Shown here: piece after piece, positions 34,404-43,471 of the stretch | How positions within the stretch are numbered: the stretch's first letter is position 1 | Layout of the letters: each line of letters begins with the position of its first letter | NCBI GenBank assembly: GCA_015064355.1 | Contig: SVSJ01000010.1 | Coordinates: 1 to 64,000, forward strand | DNA: 64,000 bases | DNA from: Oscillospiraceae bacterium | GTDB lineage: Bacteria > Bacillota > Clostridia > Oscillospirales > CAG-272 | Direction: 5' to 3' | The notes under the pieces: generated by a model | Told to the model about the DNA's origin: nothing | Databases searched by the model: none | What the model saw: only the letters and a program-made list of their open reading frames with translations | Program-made: the position numbers and the translations under genes

Positions 34404-36544
34404 TGGGAAAAATTAATTTACTGAGTTTCGAGGTCGCCAACCTTATTGCCGCAGGGGAGGTTGTTGACCGTCCTGCATCTGCCGTTAAGGAGCTTCTTGA
34501 AAACGCCATCGACTCCGGTGCCACCCAGATCACTCTGGAGATACAGCGGGGCGGCGTTTCATTTATCCGAGTTTCCGATAACGGCTGCGGAATCGAAAAA
34601 GAAGACCTGATCCCTGCTATAACGCGACACTCCACCAGTAAAATCAGCTCTGCCGCTGACTTATCTTCAATATTCACCCTGGGATTCCGCGGTGAGGCTC
34701 TTGCAGCTATTGCCTCTGTTTCCCGCCTCCGCATTTTCTCAAAGCTTCAGGGCCAGGTTCTTGGTGCTGTACTCGAGGCAGAGGGGGGCAAGGGTGTTTC
34801 AGTCAGTGATACAGGCTGCCAGGAAGGCACAACAGTTATCGTTGAGGATCTGTTCTTCAACGTTCCCGCCCGCCGTAAATTCCTCAAAAAAGACTCAACG
34901 GAAGCTACTGCCATTGGCGCGGTTGTGGAAAAGATCGCTCTGTCACATCCGGAGATCTCATTCAAGTTCATCTCCGACGGCGAGATCAAGTTTATGACAG
35001 CCGGCAACGGAAACCTCCGCGACACTATCTGGGCTTTGTTCGGCAAAGATACTGCCCGTCGCGCCCTGAAGGTTGACCGTGAAGAGGGTGGAATCCGCAT
35101 CACAGGATACGTCTCCGAGCCGGATCTGTACCGTTCCAACAGAAATATGGAAAATTTCTTCATAAACGGCCGTTACATAAAGTCAAAAACCGCCACAGCA
35201 GCTATTGAGCAGGCTTACGCATCAAAGATCCCTGCTGACAAGTTCCCCTTCTGCGTGCTGAATATTCAGATCAACCCATCTGCCGTTGACGTTAACGTGC
35301 ATCCGGCCAAGCTGGAAGTAAAGTTCGCAAACGAGAAGGTTATCTTCGACGCAGTGTATTACGCAGTTCTTTCTGCCCTTGAAGCAGAAGCACAAAGACC
35401 GGAGCTTCAGCTGTCGAGAGAAAAAAACATAGCACAAAACCCATATAAAGCAAACGCAGAGGAGCTTCGCCGTGCATTCGCACCTCTTGACCGCGGAACA
35501 CCCGCCGCAAAGCAGGTTCGTTTCTCGGATATTTCCCCGCGAAGGGACGAAGCCAACCAAAAAGTTACACCTCAGATAGCGGATGAGATCTCACCGGCAG
35601 ACCGCGCCGCGCGTTATTTTGACCTTGCGGGCACACCGGTTATGGAAAAAGGAAAGCCGGTTATCACAAGAGAATTCCCAGAGCCTCAAAAAGCAAAGAC
35701 CGAGGAGATCGAGCTGACATATATTCCCCTTCCCACTGACGAGGATGCTCCGCCTGCTTTTGATATAGCACCAGAAGCAAAGGTCGAGAAAGAGGCAATC
35801 CCCGCTTCCAAATCGGCTGTCGAACCTGTCACAAAAGCGGTTGTCGAACCGGTTACCGAAGCAAAATCAGACGATCCTTATTCTCAGTATGACAGTAGCA
35901 TTGACCCCTCCGATATTCCCGAATATCACATTATCGGCGAGGCGTTCAATTGCTACGTAATAGTACAAATCGACGATCGAATTTTGATGATCGACAAGCA
36001 CGCCGCTCACGAGAGGATCATCTTCGACGAGCTCTGCCGTAAAATGCGGGCAAATCTCCGCGATGGCAAGGCCAAGGACGGTCAGCTTCTTTTCGCTCCC
36101 ATTGAGCTTGATATGCTTGCAGGGGAAGTTGAAGCAATGAAAGACTACGAGGATAAGATCCGCGCTCTCGGATTTGACTACACATTTGAGAAAACGGGCG
36201 TCTCCTCTTACAAGGCTGTTATCACACAGATTCCGGGAGATCTTGACAACGCCGCGTCCATTGAGCTGTTCACCACACTTATGAGCAAGCTTTCCGACGT
36301 CACCGCCAGCGTGGAATCCACAGCAGAGGGATTCTTTGAATCGCGCTTGTGGCAGGCATCCTGCAAGGCAGCAATTAAGGGCGGACGCATTTACGACATG
36401 GGTCACATCAAGTGGATCTGCGACCGACTCCTGAAAAAGCCTGACGAAAAGAGCCAGGTTATCCGCACTTGCCCTCACGGCAGACCTGTGGCTTTTGAGA
36501 TAAAAAAATCCTCAATTGACCGACAGTTTGCCCGCCTTACTTAA
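34403..36544 (+). CDS. mutL: DNA mismatch repair protein MutL
   Basis: Links MutS to strand incision. The N-terminal GHKL ATPase has LLENAIDSGA (31-40), DNGCGI (59-64) and GFRGEALAA. The C-terminal domain has DKHAAHERI starting at 531, a variant of the DQHAxxERI metal site, so this MutL probably has its own nicking activity, as in most bacteria without MutH. A later CPHGRPVAFEI completes that site. The linker (about 330-500) is low-complexity and includes a duplicated AVEPVTKAV/VVEPVTEA unit. The product is 713 residues. Its ATG overlaps the previous stop by 1 nt. Confidence 0.96.
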   Translation: MGKINLLSFEVANLIAAGEVVDRPASAVKELLENAIDSGATQITLEIQRGGVSFIRVSDNGCGIEKEDLIPAITRHSTSKISSAADLSSIFTLGFRGEALAAIASVSRLRIFSKLQGQVLGAVLEAEGGKGVSVSDTGCQEGTTVIVEDLFFNVPARRKFLKKDSTEATAIGAVVEKIALSHPEISFKFISDGEIKFMTAGNGNLRDTIWALFGKDTARRALKVDREEGGIRITGYVSEPDLYRSNRNMENFFINGRYIKSKTATAAIEQAYASKIPADKFPFCVLNIQINPSAVDVNVHPAKLEVKFANEKVIFDAVYYAVLSALEAEAQRPELQLSREKNIAQNPYKANAEELRRAFAPLDRGTPAAKQVRFSDISPRRDEANQKVTPQIADEISPADRAARYFDLAGTPVMEKGKPVITREFPEPQKAKTEEIELTYIPLPTDEDAPPAFDIAPEAKVEKEAIPASKSAVEPVTKAVVEPVTEAKSDDPYSQYDSSIDPSDIPEYHIIGEAFNCYVIVQIDDRILMIDKHAAHERIIFDELCRKMRANLRDGKAKDGQLLFAPIELDMLAGEVEAMKDYEDKIRALGFDYTFEKTGVSSYKAVITQIPGDLDNAASIELFTTLMSKLSDVTASVESTAEGFFESRLWQASCKAAIKGGRIYDMGHIKWICDRLLKKPDEKSQVIRTCPHGRPVAFEIKKSSIDRQFARLT

Positions 36545-36576
36545 ACGAAAATCACCCAATACGGAGAAATAAAATA

Positions 36577-37719
36577 ATGTTTATTCTTGAAAAAACCGAC
36601 GAACACAGCAAAGCCCGCCGCGGCAAGCTCATTACCCCTCACGGAGTTATCGAAACACCCGTGTTTATGAACGTTGCCACCTGCGCCGCAATCAAGGGCG
36701 GTATTTCCGCAATCGACCTGTACGATGTAAACTGCCAGGTTATGCTGTCTAACACATATCACCTTCACATCAGGCCCGGCGACAAGCTCGTTCACGACCA
36801 AGGCGGACTTCAGAAGTTCACCGGTTGGAACCGTCCCACCCTCACAGACAGTGGCGGATTCCAGGTGTTCTCCCTGGCAAGCCTTCGCAAGATCAAGGAA
36901 GAGGGCGTGTACTTTGCCTCCCACATCGACGGCAAGCGCATTTTCATGGGTCCTGAAGAAAGTATGAGAATCCAATCTAACCTTGGCTCCACCATCGCTA
37001 TGGCATTTGACGAGTGCATCGAAAACCCTGCCGAATACAATTACACAAAGCAGTCCTGCGACAGAACCACACGCTGGCTCCGCCGTTGCAAGGAAGAGCT
37101 GCACCGCCTCTCCCAGCTTGAAACAACCATCAACCCCGGTCAGATGCTTTTCGGTATCAACCAGGGCAGCACATACGGCGACCTTCGTATCCGCCACATG
37201 GAACAGATCCGTGAGCTAGATACCGATGGTTACGCTATCGGCGGTCTTGCCGTTGGCGAGGAAACCGAAGAAATGTACCGCATTATCGAAACCGTCGAGC
37301 CTTATATGCCCACAGAAAAGCCTCGCTATCTTATGGGCGTAGGTACTCCTCAGAACATCGTTGAGGCTGTTCACCGCGGCGTCGACTTCTTCGACTGCGT
37401 GATGCCCTCGAGAAACGCCCGTCACGGCAACCTTTTCACCTGGAATGGTAAGATGAATCTCCTTAACGAAAAATACAAGGAAGACTCTCGTCCTATTGAT
37501 GAAAACTGCAATTGTCCCGCTTGCCGCCACCACTCCAGAGCATATATCCGTCACCTTATCAAGGCGAAAGAAGCTCTCGGTATGCGTCTTGCGGTAATCC
37601 ACAATCTGTATTTCTACAACGAGCTTATGCAGAAGATCCGCGATGCCCTTGACGGCGGCTACTTCGAAAGCTTCTACCAGAAGTATCGCATCATACTTGG
37701 AGAAAGAAATCCCGACTGA
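36577..37719 (+). CDS. tgt: Queuine/preQ1 tRNA-guanine transglycosylase
   Basis: Exchanges guanine-34 for preQ1 in GUN-anticodon tRNAs. D91 in DSGGFQVFSL and the nucleophile D273 in FDCVMPSRNARHG are present. The zinc site is C311, C313, C316 and a following His (CNCPACRHH). The 380 residues are typical. GGAG precedes the ATG. No queA or other queuosine gene is adjacent. The stop overlaps the lplA start by 1 nt (TGATG). Confidence 0.97.
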   Translation: MFILEKTDEHSKARRGKLITPHGVIETPVFMNVATCAAIKGGISAIDLYDVNCQVMLSNTYHLHIRPGDKLVHDQGGLQKFTGWNRPTLTDSGGFQVFSLASLRKIKEEGVYFASHIDGKRIFMGPEESMRIQSNLGSTIAMAFDECIENPAEYNYTKQSCDRTTRWLRRCKEELHRLSQLETTINPGQMLFGINQGSTYGDLRIRHMEQIRELDTDGYAIGGLAVGEETEEMYRIIETVEPYMPTEKPRYLMGVGTPQNIVEAVHRGVDFFDCVMPSRNARHGNLFTWNGKMNLLNEKYKEDSRPIDENCNCPACRHHSRAYIRHLIKAKEALGMRLAVIHNLYFYNELMQKIRDALDGGYFESFYQKYRIILGERNPD

Positions 37720-38699
37720 TGATCTACGCTGAAACAAACTCAACCGTACCCTATTATAATTTTGCCTGCGAGTACTACCTTGCATTCGAGAAGAATCTCG
37801 GCGACGACGTGTTCATGCTTTGGCAGAACGAGCCGTCGGTTATCGTTGGGCAGTACCAGAACACCCTTGAAGAAGTGAATATGCAGTACGTCAGCGACCG
37901 CGGGATCCACGTTGCACGTCGATTATCAGGCGGAGGCACGGTATACCACGATCTGGGCTGCTGGCTGTTCACCTTTATAACAAAAAGCGACCGGGACGGT
38001 ATCAATTTCGAGAAATTCCTCACGCCTATTCTCGCCTCTCTACGCGACTTAGGTCTTGATGTGCGCGCTACAGGGCGGAACGATATTGCCCTGTACCCGG
38101 CGGAAAGTGATCGGGGTTACAAGATAAGCGGCAATTCGCAATTCAACAAAAACGGAATGACCGTGCATCACGGCACCCTCCTGTTTGACACAGACATCGA
38201 CGAAATGGTCCGCGCAACCACGCCGAAGGATTACAAGATCACGTCAAAGGCAATCAAATCCGTAAGGGAGCGGGTGACAAACATTCGCCCACATCTTACG
38301 AGGGATATGACCGGGGAAGAATTCCGTGATCACATTGCTAATCATTTAGCTGATGCAAAATATGAATTCACCTCTGACGACATTCGCCGCATCAAAGAAA
38401 TAGAGCACGAAAAATTCGCGACAGATGAGTGGAATCTCGGCAAGAATCCCGCATTTGACATAAAAAAAGACCTTCATTTTGAAGGGGGCAGTCTGGAGAT
38501 CGGACTCACCGTAAAAGGCGGCAGAATCGTCTCTGCAGGCGTTTCCGGGGACTTTTTCGGCACTGACGCAAATGAGTTAACCGATGCTCTTTCAGGCGTA
38601 GAATTCACCCAGGAGGCTGTAGGCGCCGCTCTCGCACAGTTTGAAGGCAAGCTGTTCAAGATCAGCACAGAAGCGCTGGCACGGGGCATATTTGAATAA
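37719..38699 (+). CDS. lplA: Lipoate-protein ligase A
   Basis: Activates free lipoate with ATP and attaches it to lipoyl domains. The N-terminal catalytic domain shows ARRLSGGGTVYHD and the binding Lys region YKISGNSQ, then HHGTLLFDTD. The C-terminal accessory domain (about 245-326) is included (FEGGSLEIGLTVKGGRI), giving 326 residues, so this is the full-length two-domain form. It starts on the tgt stop codon. No lipoyl-enzyme genes are nearby. Confidence 0.95.
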   Translation: MIYAETNSTVPYYNFACEYYLAFEKNLGDDVFMLWQNEPSVIVGQYQNTLEEVNMQYVSDRGIHVARRLSGGGTVYHDLGCWLFTFITKSDRDGINFEKFLTPILASLRDLGLDVRATGRNDIALYPAESDRGYKISGNSQFNKNGMTVHHGTLLFDTDIDEMVRATTPKDYKITSKAIKSVRERVTNIRPHLTRDMTGEEFRDHIANHLADAKYEFTSDDIRRIKEIEHEKFATDEWNLGKNPAFDIKKDLHFEGGSLEIGLTVKGGRIVSAGVSGDFFGTDANELTDALSGVEFTQEAVGAALAQFEGKLFKISTEALARGIFE

Positions 38700-38726
38700 A
38701 CCTAAGAATATATAGAGGACACAACA

Positions 38727-39878
38727 ATGGACAGATCCAAATTGAATGAACTGAGAGAGAACATCGACAAAATTGATAGGGAGCTTGTTGACCTGTTCTG
38801 CCGTCGCATGGAAACTGCGTCACAGATTGCGGAATACAAGCGCGAATCCGGCATGGCGGTGTACGATCCCATTCGCGAGCGTGAAAAGCTGGCGGCTGTT
38901 GCAGGACTGGCTGAGGACGGAATGGACAACTACGTTAAGCAGATCTATTCTCTGCTTTTTGAGGTTTCCAGAGACTATCAGTCAAAGCTTCTCGGGCGTT
39001 CTACAGAGCTTTACAACAAGATCAGCGAGGCTGTTGCCAACACACCCAACCTGTTCCCCACATCTCCAAGAGTTGCGTGTCAGGGCACGGAGGGTGCATA
39101 CTCAATGACCGCGGCTGAAAAGCTGTTTAAGTCTCCCCAGATCGAGTACGTAAAGACCTTTGCCGACGTTATCCGCGCCGTTGAGACAGGATATGTCAAA
39201 TACGGTGTCCTGCCTATCGAAAACAGTACCGCAGGAGACGTTTCCGCTGTGCTGAAGCTCCTTGAGGATCACGATGTTTACATAGTTCGCGCCGCAAGAT
39301 GCAAGATCGAGCACAACTGCCTTGTAAATCCCGGCACAAAGCTTTCTGACATCAAAGAGGTCATCTCTCACGAGCAGGCCATCAACCAATGCAGCAAGTT
39401 TATTGAATCTCTCGGAAACGTTAAGGTTACATACGCCGCAAACACAGCTCTGGCCGCAAAGTACGTTCACGATTCCGGCAGAGGAGATATCGCCGCTATC
39501 TCATCAAAGCACTGCGCAAATCTCTATGGACTTGACGCAATCAAGCGTGACGTGCAAAATACGGACAACAACTACACCCGCTTCGTTTGCATCTCGAAGA
39601 ATATCGAGATCTACCCGGGCAGCGACAAGACCACGGTAATGCTCATCACAAACAACACCCCCGGTTCCCTATACCGCGTTCTTTCCAGATTCAACGCCCT
39701 GGGTATTAATCTGACGTCTATTATTTCCCGCCCAATTGAGGGCAGGGATTTCGAATTCCGCTTCTTCTTTGATTTTGACACCTCGATCTACGCTGAGGAA
39801 TTTGCAAATCTGATGCAGACTCTCGACGGCTGTTGTGAAGTGTTCCACTATCTCGGAAGCTACAGAGAAATCATATAA
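38727..39878 (+). CDS. pheA: Bifunctional chorismate mutase/prephenate dehydratase
   Basis: Makes phenylpyruvate from chorismate on the phenylalanine branch. Residues 1-85 are an AroQ chorismate mutase (LRENIDKIDRELVDLFCRRM). Residues ~110-285 are prephenate dehydratase (CQGTEGAYSMTAAEKLF, PIENSTAGDVSAVL, NYTRFVCIS). Residues ~298-378 are an ACT domain (NNTPGSLYRVLSRFNALGIN, ISRPIEGRDFEFRFFFDF), which gives phenylalanine feedback in known enzymes. The length of 383 matches PheA. A bidirectional terminator follows. Confidence 0.96.
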   Translation: MDRSKLNELRENIDKIDRELVDLFCRRMETASQIAEYKRESGMAVYDPIREREKLAAVAGLAEDGMDNYVKQIYSLLFEVSRDYQSKLLGRSTELYNKISEAVANTPNLFPTSPRVACQGTEGAYSMTAAEKLFKSPQIEYVKTFADVIRAVETGYVKYGVLPIENSTAGDVSAVLKLLEDHDVYIVRAARCKIEHNCLVNPGTKLSDIKEVISHEQAINQCSKFIESLGNVKVTYAANTALAAKYVHDSGRGDIAAISSKHCANLYGLDAIKRDVQNTDNNYTRFVCISKNIEIYPGSDKTTVMLITNNTPGSLYRVLSRFNALGINLTSIISRPIEGRDFEFRFFFDFDTSIYAEEFANLMQTLDGCCEVFHYLGSYREII

Positions 39879-39885
39879 TAAGAAA

Positions 39886-39915
39886 AACCGTACCTGAAAA
39901 GTACGGTTTATTTTT
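39886..39915. terminator. Bidirectional terminator between pheA and the ACT gene
   Basis: AACCGTAC (39886-39893) and GTACGGTT (39901-39908) form a perfect stem, with TATTTTT on the right and TTTTTC on the opposite strand, between convergent genes. Confidence 0.9.
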
Positions 39916-40378
39916 ATATCTCAAATCCGTTTATCAGCGCATTGTATGCTTTGTCTGCATCAGATTGAGGAATGAGCATAGAGATCTTGATCTCACTGGT
40001 GGAGGTGTTGATTATCCGCACTCCTGCATCCCACAGGCACTTGAACACACGCGCCGCAACGCCTGGTTTTCCCTGCATTCCCTCGCCGGAAACAGACAGC
40101 TTTACAGCACAGGGGTCGATCTCGATCTCCGTTTCGGGATAGTCAGCGAAAAACTCGCAAAGCACCTCTCTCGCACGTTCTCCGTCTTCCTGCTGAACGG
40201 TAAAGATTATCGTTCCGTTTGAGGCGGTCATTGAAGTCTGCAGGATCAAGTCCACGTCAATGCCACGGTCAGCCAGTTCAGCAAATGTCCTGTATGCAAG
40301 GCCGGGAATATTCGGCGGCTTTCTTATATAAGCAATAGCAACGCTGTCATCGCGATGTATCGCACCAATATCGTACAT
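39914..40378 (-). CDS. Stand-alone ACT-domain protein resembling the aspartokinase regulatory region
   Basis: 154 residues, starting at the ATG at 40378 after AAAGGAG. It has two ACT-like halves; the second (LSVSGEGMQGKPGVAARVFK, then INTSTSEIKISMLI) closely follows the C-terminal ACT pattern of aspartokinases. No kinase domain is present. It lies 13 nt downstream of hom and is co-transcribed with it, so it may sense threonine or lysine for this pathway, possibly by pairing with an enzyme subunit; that role is inferred. Confidence 0.88.
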   Translation of the reverse strand: MYDIGAIHRDDSVAIAYIRKPPNIPGLAYRTFAELADRGIDVDLILQTSMTASNGTIIFTVQQEDGERAREVLCEFFADYPETEIEIDPCAVKLSVSGEGMQGKPGVAARVFKCLWDAGVRIINTSTSEIKISMLIPQSDADKAYNALINGFEI

Positions 40379-40391
40379 AAATTCTCCTTTA

Positions 40392-41600
40392 TCAGTCGAG
40401 GATTCGGATCGCAACTGCGTCGGGGAGCAGGTCAGACATAGTCTTTGCCGTCATCTTGCCTGCTACTGCCTCAACAATGCCGCCTTCCTCGGATATGATC
40501 TTCACGCTGTCACAAGCCGCTTCGAGCTTATCAGCGAGGTCAACCTTTGAGCAGTTTGCTCTGATGTAATAAGTGAACTCGATCTTGTCAAAGGGCTTTG
40601 CCTGCTTTGTTGTGCCGTCAGCCTTTTTGAACTCGGGAACGTACTCGTACTTCGCAGCACCGGAAAGAACCGCGCACACGTCTGCAACTACCGCACCTGC
40701 TGTGGGGAGTCTACCTGCCCCTCTGCCGTAGTACATTATATCGCCGGTCACGTCACTTGCCACGGAAATACCGTTGTAAACGTCGGAAATATGTGAGATG
40801 GGATTTGTGTGAGGTACGATCATAGGGCAAGCGAATGCTTCAATGCTGTCACCAATATTAGCGCATGCGAGAAGCTTCAGTTCAGCATCAAGCCTTGCAG
40901 CCGCCTTGATGTCGTCCTGAGTAACGGTGCGGAGGGTACCTGCGTAAACGTCCGCGTCATCAAGAAGCACGCCTGTTGCAAGGGCGGTGAGAATGATGAT
41001 CTTGCGCTTTGCGTCGATTGCGTCAATGTCGGCCGCAGGATCGCGCTCTGCGTAACCAAGCTCCTGTGCCTCAGCGAGAACGTCGGCAAAATCTCTGCCC
41101 TCGTTCTTCATTTTTGTGAGGATATAGTTTGTTGTACCGTTTACGATACCTCTGATCTTTGTGATATTATCCTGTGCGAGGGCTGTGTTGATGGAACGGA
41201 TCACGGGGATACCTCCGCCAACGCTTGCTTCAAACAGGTATGACACGCCGTTTTCCTTAGCGCAACGGAGAAGCTTGTCGCCAAAGTTGGCAACCACTTC
41301 TTTGTTGGAGGTTACAACGCTCTTGCCCGCCTCCATGCACTGTACGGAAAACTCGTATGCAGGGTGAGAGCCGCCCATTGTCTCGCAAACAAGCTCAACA
41401 GACTCGTCCTCAAGAATTGGTGTAATTTCGTGTACAACTCGATCCGCATAGGGAGAATCGGGGAAATCACGGAGATCAAGGATATACTTCACCTCAACGT
41501 CGTCGTGTACGGTGCGCTTGATCTGCTCCTTGTTCGCTTCAATCACCGCAGTAATGCCACCGCCAACCACGCCGTATCCGATTATTGCAATATATTTCAT
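40392..41600 (-). CDS. hom: Homoserine dehydrogenase
   Basis: Reduces aspartate semialdehyde to homoserine for threonine and methionine synthesis. The NAD(P)-binding GYGVVGGG is at 8-15; the catalytic region has VNGTTNYILTKM and GYAERDPAADIDAIDAKRK. The 402 residues include a short C-terminal segment after the catalytic domain (from ~345) that could be ACT-like. AAAGAGG precedes the ATG. The ACT protein is the second gene of the operon. No thrB is adjacent. Confidence 0.96.
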   Translation of the reverse strand: MKYIAIIGYGVVGGGITAVIEANKEQIKRTVHDDVEVKYILDLRDFPDSPYADRVVHEITPILEDESVELVCETMGGSHPAYEFSVQCMEAGKSVVTSNKEVVANFGDKLLRCAKENGVSYLFEASVGGGIPVIRSINTALAQDNITKIRGIVNGTTNYILTKMKNEGRDFADVLAEAQELGYAERDPAADIDAIDAKRKIIILTALATGVLLDDADVYAGTLRTVTQDDIKAAARLDAELKLLACANIGDSIEAFACPMIVPHTNPISHISDVYNGISVASDVTGDIMYYGRGAGRLPTAGAVVADVCAVLSGAAKYEYVPEFKKADGTTKQAKPFDKIEFTYYIRANCSKVDLADKLEAACDSVKIISEEGGIVEAVAGKMTAKTMSDLLPDAVAIRILD

Positions 41601-41649
41601 ATCATACCTCTTTCAGGTGGAAATTCATAAGTATTCATTATTTTCACAT

Positions 41650-41678
41650 ATTCTACCATAAAATATGCAAAAAATCAA
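41650..41678 (-). promoter_or_regulatory. Sigma-A promoter of hom
   Basis: On the minus strand TTGATT (41678-41673), a 17-nt spacer and TAGAAT (41655-41650), about 50 nt before hom. Confidence 0.65.
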
Positions 41679-41695
41679 TAGTTATAGCCGTATTT

Positions 41696-42088
41696 TTATT
41701 CTGCCGCCTCTTCAGAAAAAGCTGCGTCAAACAGTTCTCTCAGTCTGTCATGCTTTCCCGAAAGATACAGCCAACCAAACAGCGCCTCAAGTCCTGTAGC
41801 ACGTCTGTACTCGGAAGGAGTGCTTGATTTCGGCACGCTTGTGTGACCGAGATTGCGACCTCTTTTATATTCGTGTTCTTCCTCTTCAGTAAGCATGGGA
41901 AGTACCTTTTCTATGACCTGGCTCTGAACGTGAGCGGTTACATATTTCAGCGACTCGACGCTCGGGCGGTTTGTCTGCTTTCTCACAAGGTACTCTCTTA
42001 CGTAAAGCTCAAACACGCAGTCCCCCAAATACGCAAGGTTTGCAGGGGAGTACTGTGACGGATTTATATTCTTGTCGTTTGTTTCCAT
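41696..42088 (-). CDS. mrnC: Mini-ribonuclease III
   Basis: Small RNase III-like nuclease lacking the double-stranded-RNA-binding domain; in Bacillus it matures 23S rRNA. The 130 residues contain the RNase III signature NLAYLGDCVFELYVREYL and the second acidic helix RRATGLEALFGWLYLSG. The ATG at 42088 follows GAGGAAT at very short spacing; a TTG at 42106 is an alternative start, so the first six residues are uncertain. Confidence 0.9.
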   Translation of the reverse strand: METNDKNINPSQYSPANLAYLGDCVFELYVREYLVRKQTNRPSVESLKYVTAHVQSQVIEKVLPMLTEEEEHEYKRGRNLGHTSVPKSSTPSEYRRATGLEALFGWLYLSGKHDRLRELFDAAFSEEAAE

Positions 42089-42309
42089 ATTCCTCGTCCG
42101 GATCAAAATTTTATGCTTTCCAATAAAAGCATATATAGGTTATTTTATCATAGTTTTGCCCTAAATACAATAGAGAATAAATAAATCTTACATTATATAA
42201 ACGTACTTTTGACTAACGACATACATAGATACAAAATAACTTGGTCTGGCTTACATATAGAAGTTTACTTCTGTCAGCAAAAATTGCCCTACAGAAAACA
42301 AATAATTAA

Positions 42310-42339
42310 CCCCGACAGATTTTCAAAGGTCTGTCGAGG
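42310..42339 (-). terminator. Terminator of the acetyltransferase gene
   Basis: CCCCGACAGA (42310-42319) pairs with TCTGTCGAGG (42330-42339) with one mismatch; on the minus strand it is followed by TTAATTATTTG. The neighbouring 42107-42309 stretch is AT-rich with no gene. Confidence 0.65.
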
Positions 42340-42348
42340 TAGTGACAT

Positions 42349-42834
42349 TCATGTTAGAACCAGTTCCATATATCCACAGGTAAACGGAAAGAAATCATAT
42401 TTTTGTGTTTTGATATGCTTGAAGCCAAAAGATTCATACCATTTTTTTAGTGTTTGATTTTCTTCAACAATTCCAATGTTTATTTTTGAACAGCCCAAAC
42501 TTTTTGCTATGTCAAATGAATGCAATAGCAATTTTTCTCCTATGCCTTGATGCCTAAACTGTGGTAACACACACAAATTATTTAGTTCACACTCTTTATC
42601 CTCTTGCCATGCCAATGAGTAATAACCGACGATTTTTTCATCCAGAACAAAAGCAAACATGGGTCTGTTTTCATTATTTAGTTGCCAAGACAAACGTTGC
42701 TCCGTTGTAGCAAAAGCAGTAAAACGAGGAGCGTTTTCAATTGTAAAACCAAACTCATTTGCTACAGTTAAAAAACTTTCTTTTATTACACAAACACATT
42801 CTTTAATATTTTCATTTTTTACATATTGTATCAT
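42349..42834 (-). CDS. GNAT-family N-acetyltransferase
   Basis: 161 residues. The acetyl-CoA-binding segment is LCVLPQFRHQGIGEKLLLHS (about 91-110), matching the Q/RxxGxG/A motif; the end of the fold is EENQTLKKWYESFGFKHI. The substrate cannot be told. It is visibly AT-rich compared with hom or ftsZ, uses many AAA/TTT codons, and has a weak ribosome site. It follows a four-helix-bundle pseudogene on the same strand and belongs to a small acquired-looking island between mrnC and ftsZ. Confidence 0.88.
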   Translation of the reverse strand: MIQYVKNENIKECVCVIKESFLTVANEFGFTIENAPRFTAFATTEQRLSWQLNNENRPMFAFVLDEKIVGYYSLAWQEDKECELNNLCVLPQFRHQGIGEKLLLHSFDIAKSLGCSKINIGIVEENQTLKKWYESFGFKHIKTQKYDFFPFTCGYMELVLT

Positions 42835-42898
42835 ACTTTTTTCCCTTTATCGCCAGTTTCGCCTTTGTATCACAAAGACACAGGGCAAAGCCCATACC

Positions 42899-43255
42899 CT
42901 ATTCTTGTTTTGACTTTATTGTCTTCAAAGACGAAATTAACATCCTTCGTATTGCACCGCAATCATTCTGAATTGACTTGTAAGCTGATTCTTCAATGCA
43001 CTCGGTTTCAAACAAAAGCTCAAGCCAATATTCTGTTTCATAACATTCCTTTTGAGCAATTTCAAGTTTAGATATAAAGTCTTTTGTGCCTTATGCATAT
43101 TGTGCTTCGTGAATATTAGCACCAATGGAAGTACCGGAACGAAGCAGTTGATTTATAAGCACCGTTTCTTTGTGTTCTGCTTTCAAGTTGCGGCACAGAA
43201 TGACAATTCTTTTAGCAAATTCCTTTGCTTTATCTCTCATAACGCTGTTAGACAT
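42899..43255 (-). pseudogene. Four-helix-bundle (S23/TIGR02436-type) protein interrupted by one TAA codon
   Basis: From the ATG at 43255 the frame reads MSNSVMRDKAKEFAKRIVI and ends its first half in GTSIGANIHEAQYA. It then meets TAA at codon 55 (43093-43091) and continues without a shift as GTKDFISKLEIAQKE, YETEYWLELLF and IRRMLISSLKTIKSKQE to TAG at 42899. Relatives usually have Gln at this place (EAQYAQ or EAQYGQ), so a single CAA-to-TAA change explains it. The full 118-codon length is otherwise intact, suggesting recent decay. Family members are found in 23S rRNA intervening sequences and elsewhere; the function is unclear. Confidence 0.88.
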
Positions 43256-43301
43256 AACATCACCTCTGAAGATATTATACGATAAAACAAATAAACCGTC
43301 A

Positions 43302-43471
43302 AGTTATATTCCGACTTTGTCGGAGTGATATTGTCACCCTGCGACAGTGATATTAAAGCCTATGGCTTTAGTGATATTTTATTCGCCTCCAAAACTCGCG
43401 AAGCAAATATAACTCGGTGTAAACCGAATATCACTGCAAAGCAATATAACTCGCCAAAGGCGAATAAAACT
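43302..43471. repeat. Array of small hairpins with mirror-image 9-nt spacers
   Basis: Left half spacers: AGTTATATT (43302), AGTGATATT (43324, 43346, 43370), separating hairpins CCGAC-TTT-GTCGG (43311-43323), TGTC/GACA (43332-43346) and AAAGCC-TAT-GGCTTT (43355-43369). The centre has TTCGC/GCGAA (43382-43402). Right half spacers are reverse complements: AATATAACT (43406), AATATCACT (43427), AATATAACT (43443), AATAAAACT (43463), separating CGGT-GTAA-ACCG, GC-AAA-GC and CGCC-AAA-GGCG. Left and right spacers can pair in nested order (one mismatch or none each), giving a long stem with side hairpins. No open frame is supported here. Confidence 0.82.

Noticed and set aside
42107-42348. Small gene in the AT-rich gap between mrnC and the acetyltransferase
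   Set aside because: Open frames here lack ribosome sites and coding character; only the acetyltransferase terminator is supported.
43091-43093. Reassigned TAA codon (read as Gln)
   Set aside because: All other genes in the window use TAA and TAG as ordinary stops, so a nonsense mutation is the simple explanation.
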